A stretch of DNA of 32,287 nucleotides from Pseudomonadales bacterium (GTDB lineage Bacteria > Pseudomonadota > Gammaproteobacteria > Pseudomonadales > UBA7434), in assembly GCA_028223755.1 (NCBI GenBank), contig JAOIUY010000009.1, positions 1 to 32,287 on the forward strand. Direction: 5' to 3'. Positions 1 to 8,591 of this stretch are shown piece after piece. A program made the position numbers and the translations under genes. How positions within the stretch are numbered: the stretch's first letter is position 1; each line of letters opens with the position of its first letter. Under the pieces are notes generated by a model. The model was not told the DNA's origin. It searched no databases and saw only the letters and a program-made list of their open reading frames with translations.

Positions 1-12
1 CTTAAAGCCCCA

Positions 13-327
13 TTAAAAAATAATACAAAGTCCAACAGTGATATAAGCAAGACTAACAACCGTACCAGTGCCCACCAAAAAACATTGATTAAGATTAAAC
101 TTCTCAGCGTAATCACCAGCAATTTGCCAGCCCGCTAAAATAGAGTTTAATCCCGCTAATATCAGAATCGTTGTAAAGAATATCACCGACGCTTGATCGT
201 TAAGTAAATCGTTTAAGGTACCGAAAGTGATATTGCCAGGGCTAGCAAGAAGGTAAGCCAACCACAGACCAAACAAGACAATGGCTACATTACTTAACCG
301 TTGAAAAATCCACTGTTTTACGCCCAT
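13..327 (-). CDS. sdhD: Succinate dehydrogenase membrane anchor subunit SdhD (divergent)
   Basis: Small membrane anchor of succinate:quinone oxidoreductase (complex II), which with SdhC holds the catalytic SdhAB dimer to the inner membrane and forms the quinone site. It has 104 residues and three hydrophobic segments (about 12-30, 46-66 and 83-104). The start is the ATG at 327-325, which overlaps the sdhC stop by 10 bases; reading further upstream only runs antiphase through sdhC. The end of helix 2 (GWQIAGDY) aligns with the E. coli stretch around MWQVLTDY, so the quinone-site Asp-Tyr (D72-Y73) is present. By the same alignment the haem-ligand position is Asn61, and the whole protein contains no histidine. 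Identity rests on position behind sdhC and on this motif; overall similarity to textbook SdhD is low. Confidence 0.85.
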   Translation of the reverse strand: MGVKQWIFQRLSNVAIVLFGLWLAYLLASPGNITFGTLNDLLNDQASVIFFTTILILAGLNSILAGWQIAGDYAEKFNLNQCFLVGTGTVVSLAYITVGLCIIF

Positions 328-704
328 ACGTACACTCCCGCTAATACGCTTAATGCAAGACCTAGAATAATAGCGACCCAAGAAATAATTTTACCGCTAG
401 CAAACTCTTCGCAATAACCCATGTCTTGTATGAGGTGCTTGATAGTACCCATGCAGTAGTAGCCGAAAGCACTCAATAAACCCCAAACTACAAATTGGGC
501 TAAGAAATACGTTTTAAGCGCTATAAAAACTTGATCGAATGACTCTTCTGATTGGCTCACAAAATACAGTGTTGCAAGGACGATACCTAAACCGACCCAA
601 ATAATAACTGCACTGATGCGATGACTGATGGAGGCGATGGCCGTTACTGGCCAGCTAAATTTCCCAAATTGAATATCGATGGGACGCGAATCGTTATTTG
701 CCAT
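318..704 (-). CDS. sdhC: Succinate dehydrogenase cytochrome b556 subunit SdhC
   Basis: Large membrane anchor of complex II, 128 residues, close to the 129 of E. coli. The N-terminal signature TAIASISHRISAV holds the quinone-site residues equivalent to E. coli Ser27 and Arg31 (here S25 and R29). Three membrane helices follow. The haem-ligand histidine is kept in GTIKHLIQDMGY (H90). The ATG at 704 is preceded by AAAGGT about ten bases upstream. It lies 32 bases after gltA and overlaps sdhD by 10 bases, so gltA-sdhC-sdhD looks like one transcript. This is unusual, because sdhCD normally precede sdhAB on the same strand; here sdhAB are divergent. Confidence 0.95.
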   Translation of the reverse strand: MANNDSRPIDIQFGKFSWPVTAIASISHRISAVIIWVGLGIVLATLYFVSQSEESFDQVFIALKTYFLAQFVVWGLLSAFGYYCMGTIKHLIQDMGYCEEFASGKIISWVAIILGLALSVLAGVYVWA

Positions 705-736
705 TAACTAGATTACCTTTAACTTGTTCTACAGTT

Positions 737-2023
737 TTACTTAGTTGGATAGTCACGCGCTGGGTAGCCAGTGTAAAGTTGACGTGGACGGCCAATTTTA
801 TACGGCGCACCATGCATTTCATGCCAGTGTGCAATCCAGCCAACGGTTCGTCCCACTGCGAAAATAACAGTGAACATGCTGGTTGGGATACCCATCGCTT
901 TTAAGATGATACCCGAGTAAAAATCGACATTAGGATAAAGTTTTTTCTCAACGAAATACTCGTCTTCTAAAGCAATAGTCTCTAAGCGCTTAGCGATTTT
1001 TAACAATGGATCATCTTCGATACCAAGTTCTTTAAGCACTTCGTCGGCAGTTTCTTTCATGACTTTAGCGCGAGGATCAAAGTTTTTGTAAACGCGATGG
1101 CCAAAGCCCATTAAGCGGAAAGGATCATTTTTATCTTTAGCGCGAGCAACAAATTCATCAATGTTAGATTCGTCACCAATTTCTTGCAGCATTTCTAAAA
1201 CGGCTTCGTTTGCACCGCCATGAGAAGGTCCCCACAATGCAGCAATACCCGCAGCGATACAGGCAAATGGGTTGGCACCCGAAGAGCCCGTTAAGCGAAC
1301 CGCTGAGGTTGATGCATTTTGCTCATGATCAGCATGCAATAAAAAGATTTTATCCATTGCGCGAGCAAGTACTGGGTTGACTTGATAATCTTCGCAAGGG
1401 TTGCCAAACATCATATACAAAAAGTTTTCCGCATAGCTTAGGTCGTTGCGCGGATACATAAACGGTTGGCCAATACTGAATTTATAACTCATGGCGGCCA
1501 GCGTAGGCATTTTTGCAATTAAGCGGAAAGCCGCTATTTCGCGATGCTGTTGGTCGGTAATATCGAGCGAATCATGGTAGAACGCAGATAGTGCGCCAAC
1601 CACGCCACAAAGAATCGCCATTGGGTGAGCGTCGCGTCGAAAGCCTGAGTAGAAGGTACGAAGCTGCTCGTGAACCATGGTGTGACGACTAATGGTGTAT
1701 TCAAAATTTGTTTTTTGTTCGGCAGTAGGAAGTTCGCCGTAGATAAGTAGGTAGCAAGCTTCAAGGTGGCTAGAGTGTTTAGCTAATTGCTCGATAGGGT
1801 AGCCACGGTGTAATAAAACCCCTTTGCCACCATCAATAAAAGTGATCTGCGATTCGCAAGAGGCTGTTGATACAAAGCCTGGATCGAAAGTGAAATGACC
1901 GTTAGGTGTGAGTTGGCTGACATCGACAACGTCGGGGCCTATAGTGCCTTTATAAACGGGCAACTCAAGTGTTGGGCCATTTTCAATGGTTAATGTCGCT
2001 TTAATATCTGACGATTCCGGCAT
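737..2023 (-). CDS. gltA: Citrate synthase (type II, hexameric)
   Basis: Condenses oxaloacetate and acetyl-CoA to citrate, the entry step of the TCA cycle, in the cytoplasm. The 428-residue length is that of the NADH-sensitive gammaproteobacterial type. Catalytic elements are visible: [22 protein letters not shown] (His309) and the aspartate in NVDFYSG. The N-terminal domain typical of type II enzymes is present, with TLTIENG near the start. ATG at 2023 follows AGGAAA at good spacing. A strong promoter lies about 275 bases upstream. It is the first gene of a leftward unit with sdhC and sdhD. Confidence 0.97.
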   Translation of the reverse strand: MPESSDIKATLTIENGPTLELPVYKGTIGPDVVDVSQLTPNGHFTFDPGFVSTASCESQITFIDGGKGVLLHRGYPIEQLAKHSSHLEACYLLIYGELPTAEQKTNFEYTISRHTMVHEQLRTFYSGFRRDAHPMAILCGVVGALSAFYHDSLDITDQQHREIAAFRLIAKMPTLAAMSYKFSIGQPFMYPRNDLSYAENFLYMMFGNPCEDYQVNPVLARAMDKIFLLHADHEQNASTSAVRLTGSSGANPFACIAAGIAALWGPSHGGANEAVLEMLQEIGDESNIDEFVARAKDKNDPFRLMGFGHRVYKNFDPRAKVMKETADEVLKELGIEDDPLLKIAKRLETIALEDEYFVEKKLYPNVDFYSGIILKAMGIPTSMFTVIFAVGRTVGWIAHWHEMHGAPYKIGRPRQLYTGYPARDYPTK

Positions 2024-2033
2024 TCTGTATTTC

Positions 2034-2085
2034 CTGTTACTGATTCACGTTACTGATTTACGTTGCTGTTTTACGGTACTGCTTT
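2034..2085. repeat. Four imperfect 13-bp tandem repeats in the gltA leader
   Basis: Units CTGTTACTGATTC, ACGTTACTGATTT, ACGTTGCTGTTTT and ACGGTACTGCTTT follow each other without spacer. They end 10 bases before the gltA start, at the edge of its ribosome-binding site. The consensus ACGTTACTGNTTT resembles the 13-bp units found upstream of darP at 21609-21660. Confidence 0.75.
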
Positions 2086-2296
2086 GCATTGTATGGAGAA
2101 TGGTGCTTATGGTTGTGCTTGCATTGTTAGTCTTGCGTGGCTTGCGTGGTTAGTACCGAGGCAAAATATACACAGATGAAGTGTCTGTAATAAGGCTAAA
2201 TCGGGTAGGACTAACAAACGTACAATTTTTCTAATTCGGCGTTTAGTCAAGTGGCTGATTACAAGCCAAAATTTAAGCCGATAGCTTCAACCGACA

Positions 2297-2324
2297 ACTA
2301 TAGAGCGCTCGACTTTTTTGTCAA
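2297..2324 (-). promoter_or_regulatory. Sigma-70-type promoter for gltA-sdhC-sdhD
   Basis: On the minus strand a perfect TTGACA (-35, at 2324-2319) is followed after 16 bases by TATAGT (-10, at 2302-2297). Transcription would start near 2290, giving a leader of about 265 bases before gltA. This is a visual match, not an experimental start site. Confidence 0.65.
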
Positions 2325-2440
2325 TGTCCGAGGCCAATTTCATGCGAATGAATATCGTATCGATTTTTGCACCATTTGAGTGAATTAGACAAATTACGAG
2401 GGAATTTAGCTTTAATCTGCGCGTTGAATGGCGGTTATCA

Positions 2441-2470
2441 TTGTGTCAGCTGCATACGCTAGCCTATAAT
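2441..2470 (+). promoter_or_regulatory. Sigma-70-type promoter for sdhA-sdhB
   Basis: TTGTGT (-35, 2441-2446) and a perfect TATAAT (-10, 2465-2470) are separated by 18 bases. Transcription would begin near 2477, giving a leader of about 280 bases before sdhA. The -35 box is weak (three of six), so an activator may be involved. Confidence 0.6.
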
Positions 2471-2627
2471 CCGCACCGGATTTTAGTCGCGCTTTTTGGT
2501 TAATGGCGATGATATCGGTAGAGAAATCTGTTTATTTCACATGGTAATGAATCTTTGCAGGCTGTTTGTTCGTAATAGATAAGCGTAGCTTTATCTAATA
2601 ACTGAATCTGTCTGGCTTACACGGCTG

Positions 2628-2646
2628 ATACTCAAATACTGAGTAT
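2628..2646. promoter_or_regulatory. Palindrome in the sdhA leader
   Basis: ATACTCA and TGAGTAT form perfect 7-bp arms around a 5-base centre, 110 bases before sdhA. It overlaps the first of two 15-bp direct repeats (AAATACTGAGTATAG and AAATACTGAAAATAG, 2634-2663). It could be an operator or an RNA hairpin; the regulator is unknown. Confidence 0.4.
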
Positions 2647-2675
2647 AGAAATACTGAAAATAGAAACGATTGATG

Positions 2676-2700
2676 TTGAAAGGGTCTAAAAACCCTTCAA
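2676..2700 (+). promoter_or_regulatory. Hairpin in the sdhA 5' leader
   Basis: TTGAAAGGGT pairs with ACCCTTCAA around a 6-base loop, with one bulged A, 57 bases upstream of the sdhA start. There is no U-tract after it, so it is not a terminator. It could protect or modulate the leader RNA. Confidence 0.4.
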
Positions 2701-2756
2701 ATTGAGTGAAAATAGAGGCTGGCCCGATGCGCGGGCGGCGACTGGAGTTGATGTAA

Positions 2757-4532
2757 ATGGCGAATATTCGAACACTCACTTATGACGGTGTGATTGTTGG
2801 TGGTGGTGGTGCAGGCATGCGAGCAGCTTTACAGCTGGCTCAGTCTGGCTACAAAACAGCGGTTATTTCTAAGGTGTTTCCCACCCGTTCTCACACTGTT
2901 TCAGCGCAAGGGGGTATCACTTGTTCGATTGCAAGTGCAGATCCTGATGATGATTGGCGCTGGCATATGTATGACACGGTCAAAGGTTCTGACTATATCA
3001 GTGACCAAGATGCCGTTGAGTACATGTGTAGTGTCGGCCCTGAGGCTATTTTCGAGCTCGAGCATATGGGGTTGCCCTTTAGTCGAACGGAAGAAGGGCG
3101 TATTTATCAGCGTCCTTTTGGTGGTCAATCGAAGGATTTTGGTGCTGGTGGTCAGGCTGCGCGAACGTGTGCCGCTGCCGATCGAACCGGTCATGCGCTG
3201 TTACATACTTTGTATCAGGCTAATATCAAGAACAATACGGTTTTTCTTAACGAGTGGTATGCCACCGATCTGGTTAAAAATCAGGATGGCGTCGTTGTCG
3301 GTGTTATCGCGATTTGTATCGAAACGGGCGAAACGGTTTATGTGAAATCGAAAGCGACGGTATTCGCTACTGGCGGTGCAGGGCGGATTTATTCTTCTAC
3401 TACTAACGCGCACATCAATACGGGTGATGGTGTTGGTATGGCTTTGCGTGCTGATGTGCCAGTGCAAGATATGGAAATGTGGCAGTTTCACCCAACCGGT
3501 ATTTATGGCGCGGGTACGCTGGTTACTGAAGGTTGTCGCGGTGAAGGCGGCTATCTAGTGAATAAAGACGGTGAGCGCTTCATGGAGCGCTATGCACCTA
3601 ATGCCAAAGATCTTGCTGGTCGCGACGTAGTGGCTCGTTCGATGGTTATGGAGATTTTAGAGGGTCGCGGTTGTGGTCCAGATGGGGATCATGTTTTCTT
3701 AAAACTCGATCATTTAGGTCAAGAAGTACTCCATAGTCGCTTGCCGGGTATCTGCGAGCTATCCGAGACTTTTGCGCATGTCGATCCTGTCTATGCGCCA
3801 ATTCCAGTAGTACCAACCTGCCATTATATGATGGGGGGGATTCCAACCAATGTTCATGGTCAGGCGCTGACGCAAAATGCCGCTGGCGAAGATGTGGTGG
3901 TTGAGGGGCTTTATGCCTGTGGTGAGATTGCTTGCGTATCAGTTCACGGTGCGAACCGACTGGGCGGTAATTCATTACTTGATTTGGTGGTCTTTGGTCG
4001 TGCTTCTGGGCTATTTATCGAGAAGGCTTTGGGCGATGGTATTGAGCAACGTGACGCCAGCGATACTGATATTGATCAAGCATTAAATCGTGTGACTCGA
4101 TTGAATGAAAATAAAGGCAATGGCGAAAGTGTGCCTGCGCTGCGCAAAGAGCTGCAAAGAATTATGCAGCTGTATTTTGGTGTATTCCGTACTGGCGACA
4201 AAATGGATGAAGGGGTGAAACAGCTGACTGATCTGCGTGGTCGTATTGCCGATGCAACACTGGCCGATAAGAGTGATGCCTTTAATACCGCTAGAATTGA
4301 AGCCTTAGAGTTACATAACTTGTTTGAAGTCGCTGAGGCAACGGCGATTTCAGCGAATGTGCGTAAGGAAAGTCGTGGTGCGCATGCGCGTGATGATTAT
4401 CAAGAGCGTGATGATGAAAATTGGCTATGTCATTCAATGTATTTTGCCGATGAGAAGCGAGTAGGTAAGCGTAGTGTTAATTTTGAACCGGTCACGGTCG
4501 ACACTTTTGAGCCAAAAGCGCGCGTTTATTAA
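2757..4532 (+). CDS. sdhA: Succinate dehydrogenase flavoprotein subunit SdhA
   Basis: Catalytic subunit of complex II. It oxidises succinate to fumarate and passes electrons through covalently bound FAD to SdhB. It has 591 residues, like E. coli (588). An N-terminal dinucleotide fold ([12 protein letters not shown], residues 14-25) is followed by the FAD-attachment motif [12 protein letters not shown] with His46. The substrate and active-site stretches [29 protein letters not shown] and [14 protein letters not shown] are all intact. ATG at 2757 has GGAG nine bases upstream. sdhB follows after 50 bases. The usual preceding sdhCD are absent here and lie on the other strand beyond gltA. Confidence 0.97.
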   Translation: MANIRTLTYDGVIVGGGGAGMRAALQLAQSGYKTAVISKVFPTRSHTVSAQGGITCSIASADPDDDWRWHMYDTVKGSDYISDQDAVEYMCSVGPEAIFELEHMGLPFSRTEEGRIYQRPFGGQSKDFGAGGQAARTCAAADRTGHALLHTLYQANIKNNTVFLNEWYATDLVKNQDGVVVGVIAICIETGETVYVKSKATVFATGGAGRIYSSTTNAHINTGDGVGMALRADVPVQDMEMWQFHPTGIYGAGTLVTEGCRGEGGYLVNKDGERFMERYAPNAKDLAGRDVVARSMVMEILEGRGCGPDGDHVFLKLDHLGQEVLHSRLPGICELSETFAHVDPVYAPIPVVPTCHYMMGGIPTNVHGQALTQNAAGEDVVVEGLYACGEIACVSVHGANRLGGNSLLDLVVFGRASGLFIEKALGDGIEQRDASDTDIDQALNRVTRLNENKGNGESVPALRKELQRIMQLYFGVFRTGDKMDEGVKQLTDLRGRIADATLADKSDAFNTARIEALELHNLFEVAEATAISANVRKESRGAHARDDYQERDDENWLCHSMYFADEKRVGKRSVNFEPVTVDTFEPKARVY

Positions 4533-4582
4533 TTCGTAGCCGTCGAATAAGTTGATAGAAAAATGAGTTTAGGAGTTTTCAA

Positions 4583-5281
4583 ATGTTACAAGTGAGTATC
4601 TACCGTTATAACCCCGCTGAAGATGCTGCGCCTTATATGCAAGCGTATGAGGTCGATACGGGCGGTAAAGATATGATGGTGCTCGATGTACTTGAGCTGT
4701 TAAAAGCCGAAGATCCAACGCTGTCTTATCGACGTTCGTGTCGTGAAGGTGTGTGTGGTTCGGACGGTATGAATATGAACGGTAAAAATGGTTTGGCGTG
4801 TATTAAACCGTTATCGGAAGTGGTAAAAAAAGACAAGTTAGAGTTGCGCCCACTGCCTGGTCTACCGGTGATTCGCGACCTCGTTATTGATATGAGCCAG
4901 TTTTACGCTCAGTACGAGAAAGTGAAACCGTATTTGCAAGGTGATATTCCTGAGACAGGTATTGAGCGTAAACAGTCGCCTGAAGAGCGTGAAAAGCTGG
5001 ATGGTCTCTACGAGTGTATTCTCTGTGCCTGTTGTTCGACTAGCTGTCCTTCTTTTTGGTGGAATCCAGACAAGTTTATTGGGCCGGCAGGTTTGCTTCA
5101 GTCGTATCGCTTTTTGGCCGATAGCCGCGATAATGAAACGCAATCACGTTTAGAGGATCTATCAGATCCATTCAGTGTATTTCGATGCCATGGTATTCAG
5201 AACTGTGTGTCAGTTTGCCCTAAAGGCTTAAATCCGACTAAAGCGATTGGTCATATTCGCAGCATGCTGTTAAATCGCTAA
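4583..5281 (+). CDS. sdhB: Succinate dehydrogenase iron-sulfur subunit SdhB
   Basis: Electron-transfer subunit of complex II, 232 residues (E. coli 238). The 2Fe-2S ligands are C53, C58, D61 and C73 within SCREGVCGSD...GLAC. The 4Fe-4S and 3Fe-4S clusters use CILCACCSTSC (C145, C148, C151, C155) and CHGIQNCVSVCPKG. The quinone-site tryptophan pair is in PSFWWNPDKFIGPA. ATG at 4583 is preceded by AGGAG at eight bases. A strong terminator 33 bases after the stop closes the sdhAB unit. Confidence 0.97.
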   Translation: MLQVSIYRYNPAEDAAPYMQAYEVDTGGKDMMVLDVLELLKAEDPTLSYRRSCREGVCGSDGMNMNGKNGLACIKPLSEVVKKDKLELRPLPGLPVIRDLVIDMSQFYAQYEKVKPYLQGDIPETGIERKQSPEEREKLDGLYECILCACCSTSCPSFWWNPDKFIGPAGLLQSYRFLADSRDNETQSRLEDLSDPFSVFRCHGIQNCVSVCPKGLNPTKAIGHIRSMLLNR

Positions 5282-5313
5282 CACTTTAGTCTCTTGTGGC
5301 TAGCGCTCAAGAC

Positions 5314-5344
5314 AAAAAGCCCATCTTATGATGGGCTTTTTTTT
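5314..5344 (+). terminator. Rho-independent terminator after sdhB
   Basis: A perfect 12-bp stem (AAAAAGCCCATC / GATGGGCTTTTT) with a TTAT loop runs directly into eight T residues. It separates sdhAB from the sucAB-lpd genes. Confidence 0.92.
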
Positions 5345-5446
5345 GCTAAAAAATCGTCTTTTAAATAGCTATTTCGGGCTGTCGTTAAGGATAGCGATTG
5401 AGCGATCTCTGTATCATTGGCCATCTGTGGCGGCCAGTAATGAGTG

Positions 5447-5460
5447 GCACGAATTCGTGC
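5447..5460. promoter_or_regulatory. Perfect 14-bp palindrome upstream of sucA
   Basis: GCACGAATTCGTGC is a perfect palindrome with a CAC-N6-GTG core, 211 bases before sucA. It is a candidate operator and one of three similar elements in this gap. Confidence 0.45.
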
Positions 5461-5476
5461 AAGAAATTCAGTTTCA

Positions 5477-5491
5477 GCACTGCGTCAGTGC
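5477..5491. promoter_or_regulatory. Second CAC/GTG inverted repeat upstream of sucA
   Basis: GCACTG and CAGTGC flank a CGT centre, giving a 6-bp-arm hairpin or operator (CAC-N7-GTG core) 16 bases after the first palindrome. Confidence 0.4.
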
Positions 5492-5569
5492 GCTGTGATG
5501 GCTAGAAAAATGAAAGTCGTTTGACTGCGTGATTATTTTGGGTCGACAGCAGAGAAACTGAGTCGTCGT

Positions 5570-5581
5570 CACGATTTTGTG
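5570..5581. promoter_or_regulatory. Third, weaker CAC-N6-GTG element upstream of sucA
   Basis: CACGATTTTGTG matches the core and spacing of the first palindrome but has only short arms. It lies 90 bases before sucA, near where a promoter would be expected. Confidence 0.25.
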
Positions 5582-5670
5582 CGAAGAATTAGCAAATTTC
5601 TTGCTTGTTCAAATCATTATTCCCGATAGACTTATCTATAGAATTCCCTATCTAATTTTGAGAAAACAGT

Positions 5671-8529
5671 ATGTCGCAGTCCCCCCAGCAGCAACATCCA
5701 ATGGATCACTGGTGGCGCACGTCTTATATTTCTGGTGGCAATGCCGATTACGTCGAGGCTTTGTACGAAAAGTATCTTGAGGCACCCAACGAAGTCGACC
5801 AAGAATGGCGTGATTGCTTTGATAAGCTGCCGCGTGTCAATGGCAATATCCAGCCAGATGTCCCACATGCAACGGTTCGCGCACATTTCTTAGAATTAGC
5901 ACGTCAAAATCGAGGTGCGGTTCGCGCCACTGTCGCCGATAGTCTAGCCACCGACCACGAGCGCAAACAAATACGGGTTGTTCAATTAATAAGCGCTTAT
6001 CGTCAGCGTGGCCATCAAAAAGCCAATATCGATCCTTTAGGGTTAATGCAGCGCGAAGCTGTGCCGGATTTAGACCCTGCCTACCATCATTTGAGTGCCG
6101 CTGATTTTGATACTGTGTTTCAAACCGGTGTTTTTTATATTGGCAAAGATCAAGCGACGCTGGGCGAAATCATTACCGCCTTAGAAAAAACTTACTGTGG
6201 ATCGATTGGTGCTGAGTTTATGCACATTGTCGATACCGAGCAGCGCGTGTGGATTCAAAAACGTATGGATGGTGTCCGCTCATCACCTGAGTTTAGTGTC
6301 GACACTAAAAAACATGTATTAGAGCGATTAACCGCAGCCGAAGGTTTCGAGAAGTATTTGGGCTCGCGCTATCCGGGTACTAAGCGTTTTGGTTTAGAGG
6401 GCGGTGAAAGTCTCATTCCGATGCTCGACGAATTAGTGCAGCGTGCCGGTTCTTATGAAGCCAAAGAAGTTGTTATTGGTATGGCGCATCGTGGCCGCTT
6501 AAATGTTTTGATTAACACTTTCGGAAAGCAGCCGTCAGAATTATTTGATGAGTTTGAAGGTAAGGCGATATTTAATTCATCGGGTGATGTGAAATACCAT
6601 CAGGGTTTTTCATCGAACGTTATGACGGCGGGTGGTGAGTTACATTTAGCACTGGCATTTAATCCTTCGCATCTTGAAATTGTATCGCCAGTTGTCGAAG
6701 GCTCAGTACGCGCTCGTCAAGATCGTCGTAAGAATGTTGATCGTGACCAAGTTATTCCTATTATTATGCATGGTGATGCAGCGTTTGCTGGTCAGGGCAT
6801 TGTGATGGAAACCTTCCAGATGTCACAGACGCGCGCTTATAAAACTGGCGGCTCTGTGCATATTGTTATTAATAATCAGGTTGGTTTTACCACTTCGAAT
6901 ATCGAAGATGCGCGTTCGACTGAGTACTGTACTGATTGTGCGAAGATGGTTCAGGCGCCAATTTTTCATGTCAATGGCGACGACCCTGAAGCGGTATTGT
7001 TTGTTACCCAAATGGCTTTAGATTATCGTCAGCAATTTAAGCGCGATGTCGTTATAGATTTAATTTGTTATCGTCGTCGTGGCCATAACGAAGCTGATGA
7101 GCCGTCGGGTACACAGCCCTTAATGTATGGCGAAATAAAAAGCCATGCCACCACGCGCGATATTTATGCTCGTCAGTTAGTGGCCGAAGGTTCGATTACT
7201 GATGTGCAAGTTCGTCAGATGGAAGATGATTACCGCGAAGCATTAGAGCACGGTGATCACGTTGTAAAAAGTTTAGTTAAACAGCCTAACGAAGAATTAT
7301 TTGTCGATTGGACGCCGTATCTTGCTCATGATTGGGAAGTGCGTGGCGATACACGTTATCCGTTAGAAAAATTACAGCAGTTAGCACAGACCGTTAACCA
7401 CGTGCCGGATGGTTTTTCCTTGCAGCGTCAAGTCGCTAAAATCATTGAAGACCGTGTGAAGATGGCCGCCGGAGCAATGGATGGTAACTGGGGTTTTGGC
7501 GAGACTATGGCTTATGCCACGTTGCTAGAGCAAGGTTATCCAGTGCGTATTACGGGGCAGGATGTGGGTCGAGGAACGTTCTCTCACCGTCATGCCGTTT
7601 TACACGATCAAAAAACTGCAGAAGTCTGTATTCCATTAAAAAATGCGATAGAGGAGCCAGCCACCTTTGAAATTTTTGATTCGTTTTTATCAGAGATGGC
7701 AGTGCTTGGTTTTGAATATGGTTACTCCACTACCAGCCCTAAGGGTTTAGTGATTTGGGAAGCGCAGTTTGGCGACTTTGCAAACGGTGCTCAAGTGGTT
7801 ATCGATCAGTTTATTGCCAGTGGTGAGCATAAGTGGGGGCGCTTATGTGGTCTCACCATGTTATTACCGCATGGCTATGAAGGTCAGGGGCCTGAGCATT
7901 CATCGGCGCGATTAGAGCGTTATTTGCAATTGTGTGCCGAGCAAAATATACAGGTCTGTGTGCCGACAACCGCGGCGCAAATTTTTCACTTGTTACGCCG
8001 CCAAGCAATACGACCACTGCGTCGTCCGCTAGTGATCATGTCACCAAAAAGTTTATTGCGACATAAGCATGCCGCTTCAACATTGGAAGATTTTTCTGAA
8101 GGCCAGTTTCAGAATGTCATTGCTGAGACTGATGAGTTAGCTTCACGCGATGTTAAGCGTTTAGTGGTTTGTAGCGGTAAGGTGTATTACGAATTACTCG
8201 AGACGCGTCGTCAGCATGATATTAAACATGTTGCGATTATCCGCATCGAACAATTGTATCCATTCCCTGATGCTGAAATGTTCAGTGTTATCGCTGACTA
8301 TCGTCAGTTGGAGAGTGTGGTTTGGTGTCAGGAAGAGCCTAAAAACCAAGGTGCTTGGTATAACAGTCAGCATCGTCTGCGTCGCGTACTCGATTTAGTC
8401 GATAAAGATTTACCGTTAGCCTATGTTGGCCGTCAATCATCGGCATCACCTGCAGCCGGTTATATGGCTTTGCATTTAGAGCAACAAGAAAACTTTATAG
8501 CAGAAGCTTTGGAGCTTCCGCGTAAATAA
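5671..8529 (+). CDS. sucA: 2-oxoglutarate dehydrogenase E1 component
   Basis: Thiamine-diphosphate decarboxylase of the 2-oxoglutarate dehydrogenase complex. It decarboxylates 2-oxoglutarate and transfers the succinyl group to lipoyl-E2. It has 952 residues, slightly above the 933 of E. coli. The N-terminal E2-binding peptide (DHWWRTSYISGGNADYVEAL) is followed by the catalytic core: MAHRGRLNVL, the ThDP motif starting HGDAAFAGQG (about residue 367) and ending NNQVGFTT, then CYRRRGHNEADEPS and the C-terminal domain with SPKSLLRHK. ATG at 5671 has a weak GAG/AAAA ribosome site. sucB begins 62 bases downstream. Confidence 0.97.
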   Translation: MSQSPQQQHPMDHWWRTSYISGGNADYVEALYEKYLEAPNEVDQEWRDCFDKLPRVNGNIQPDVPHATVRAHFLELARQNRGAVRATVADSLATDHERKQIRVVQLISAYRQRGHQKANIDPLGLMQREAVPDLDPAYHHLSAADFDTVFQTGVFYIGKDQATLGEIITALEKTYCGSIGAEFMHIVDTEQRVWIQKRMDGVRSSPEFSVDTKKHVLERLTAAEGFEKYLGSRYPGTKRFGLEGGESLIPMLDELVQRAGSYEAKEVVIGMAHRGRLNVLINTFGKQPSELFDEFEGKAIFNSSGDVKYHQGFSSNVMTAGGELHLALAFNPSHLEIVSPVVEGSVRARQDRRKNVDRDQVIPIIMHGDAAFAGQGIVMETFQMSQTRAYKTGGSVHIVINNQVGFTTSNIEDARSTEYCTDCAKMVQAPIFHVNGDDPEAVLFVTQMALDYRQQFKRDVVIDLICYRRRGHNEADEPSGTQPLMYGEIKSHATTRDIYARQLVAEGSITDVQVRQMEDDYREALEHGDHVVKSLVKQPNEELFVDWTPYLAHDWEVRGDTRYPLEKLQQLAQTVNHVPDGFSLQRQVAKIIEDRVKMAAGAMDGNWGFGETMAYATLLEQGYPVRITGQDVGRGTFSHRHAVLHDQKTAEVCIPLKNAIEEPATFEIFDSFLSEMAVLGFEYGYSTTSPKGLVIWEAQFGDFANGAQVVIDQFIASGEHKWGRLCGLTMLLPHGYEGQGPEHSSARLERYLQLCAEQNIQVCVPTTAAQIFHLLRRQAIRPLRRPLVIMSPKSLLRHKHAASTLEDFSEGQFQNVIAETDELASRDVKRLVVCSGKVYYELLETRRQHDIKHVAIIRIEQLYPFPDAEMFSVIADYRQLESVVWCQEEPKNQGAWYNSQHRLRRVLDLVDKDLPLAYVGRQSSASPAAGYMALHLEQQENFIAEALELPRK

Positions 8530-8591
8530 ACATTTAGCGCATAGCCTTTTGGCTTGTATGACATTTATATTGATAGCAAGAGCATTTAATT

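Larger units (their letters stand above)
2024..2756. other. Divergent gltA / sdhA control region, no gene
   Basis: A 733-base gap between the divergent starts of gltA and sdhA with no credible gene. It holds a leftward promoter (2297-2324), a rightward promoter (2441-2470), a four-unit 13-bp repeat next to gltA, a 9-bp direct repeat (CTTGCGTGG at 2132 and 2141), a 7-bp-arm palindrome at 2628-2646, two 15-bp repeats at 2634-2663 and a bulged hairpin at 2676-2700. Both transcripts would carry leaders of roughly 270-280 bases. A CAC-N7-GTG element lies between the promoters at 2370-2382. No known operator could be assigned with confidence. Confidence 0.7.
5345..5670. other. sdhB-sucA intergenic region with inverted repeats, no gene
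   Basis: After the terminator about 326 bases carry no credible gene. The stretch must contain the promoter for sucA, but no clear -35/-10 pair stands out; TTGACT at 5521 lacks a good partner. Three inverted repeats with CAC...GTG cores occur here and are listed separately. Immediately before sucA there is GATAG/CTATC-like symmetry (5623-5651). Confidence 0.55.

Noticed and set aside
327-381. Longer SdhD with 18 extra N-terminal residues
   Set aside because: The extension is the antiphase reading of the sdhC end; the ATG at 327 with a 10-base overlap is the natural start.
2794-3345. 183-codon frame inside sdhA
   Set aside because: Lies in another frame of an unmistakable sdhA; composition reflects the sdhA codons.
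3646-3975. 109-codon antisense frame inside sdhA
   Set aside because: Antisense shadow of a conserved gene with no ribosome site.
5445-5461. Possible sigma-54 promoter (TGGCAC ... GTGC) upstream of sucA
   Set aside because: The GG and GC elements are 11 bases apart instead of 10; the match is explained by the perfect GCACGAATTCGTGC palindrome.
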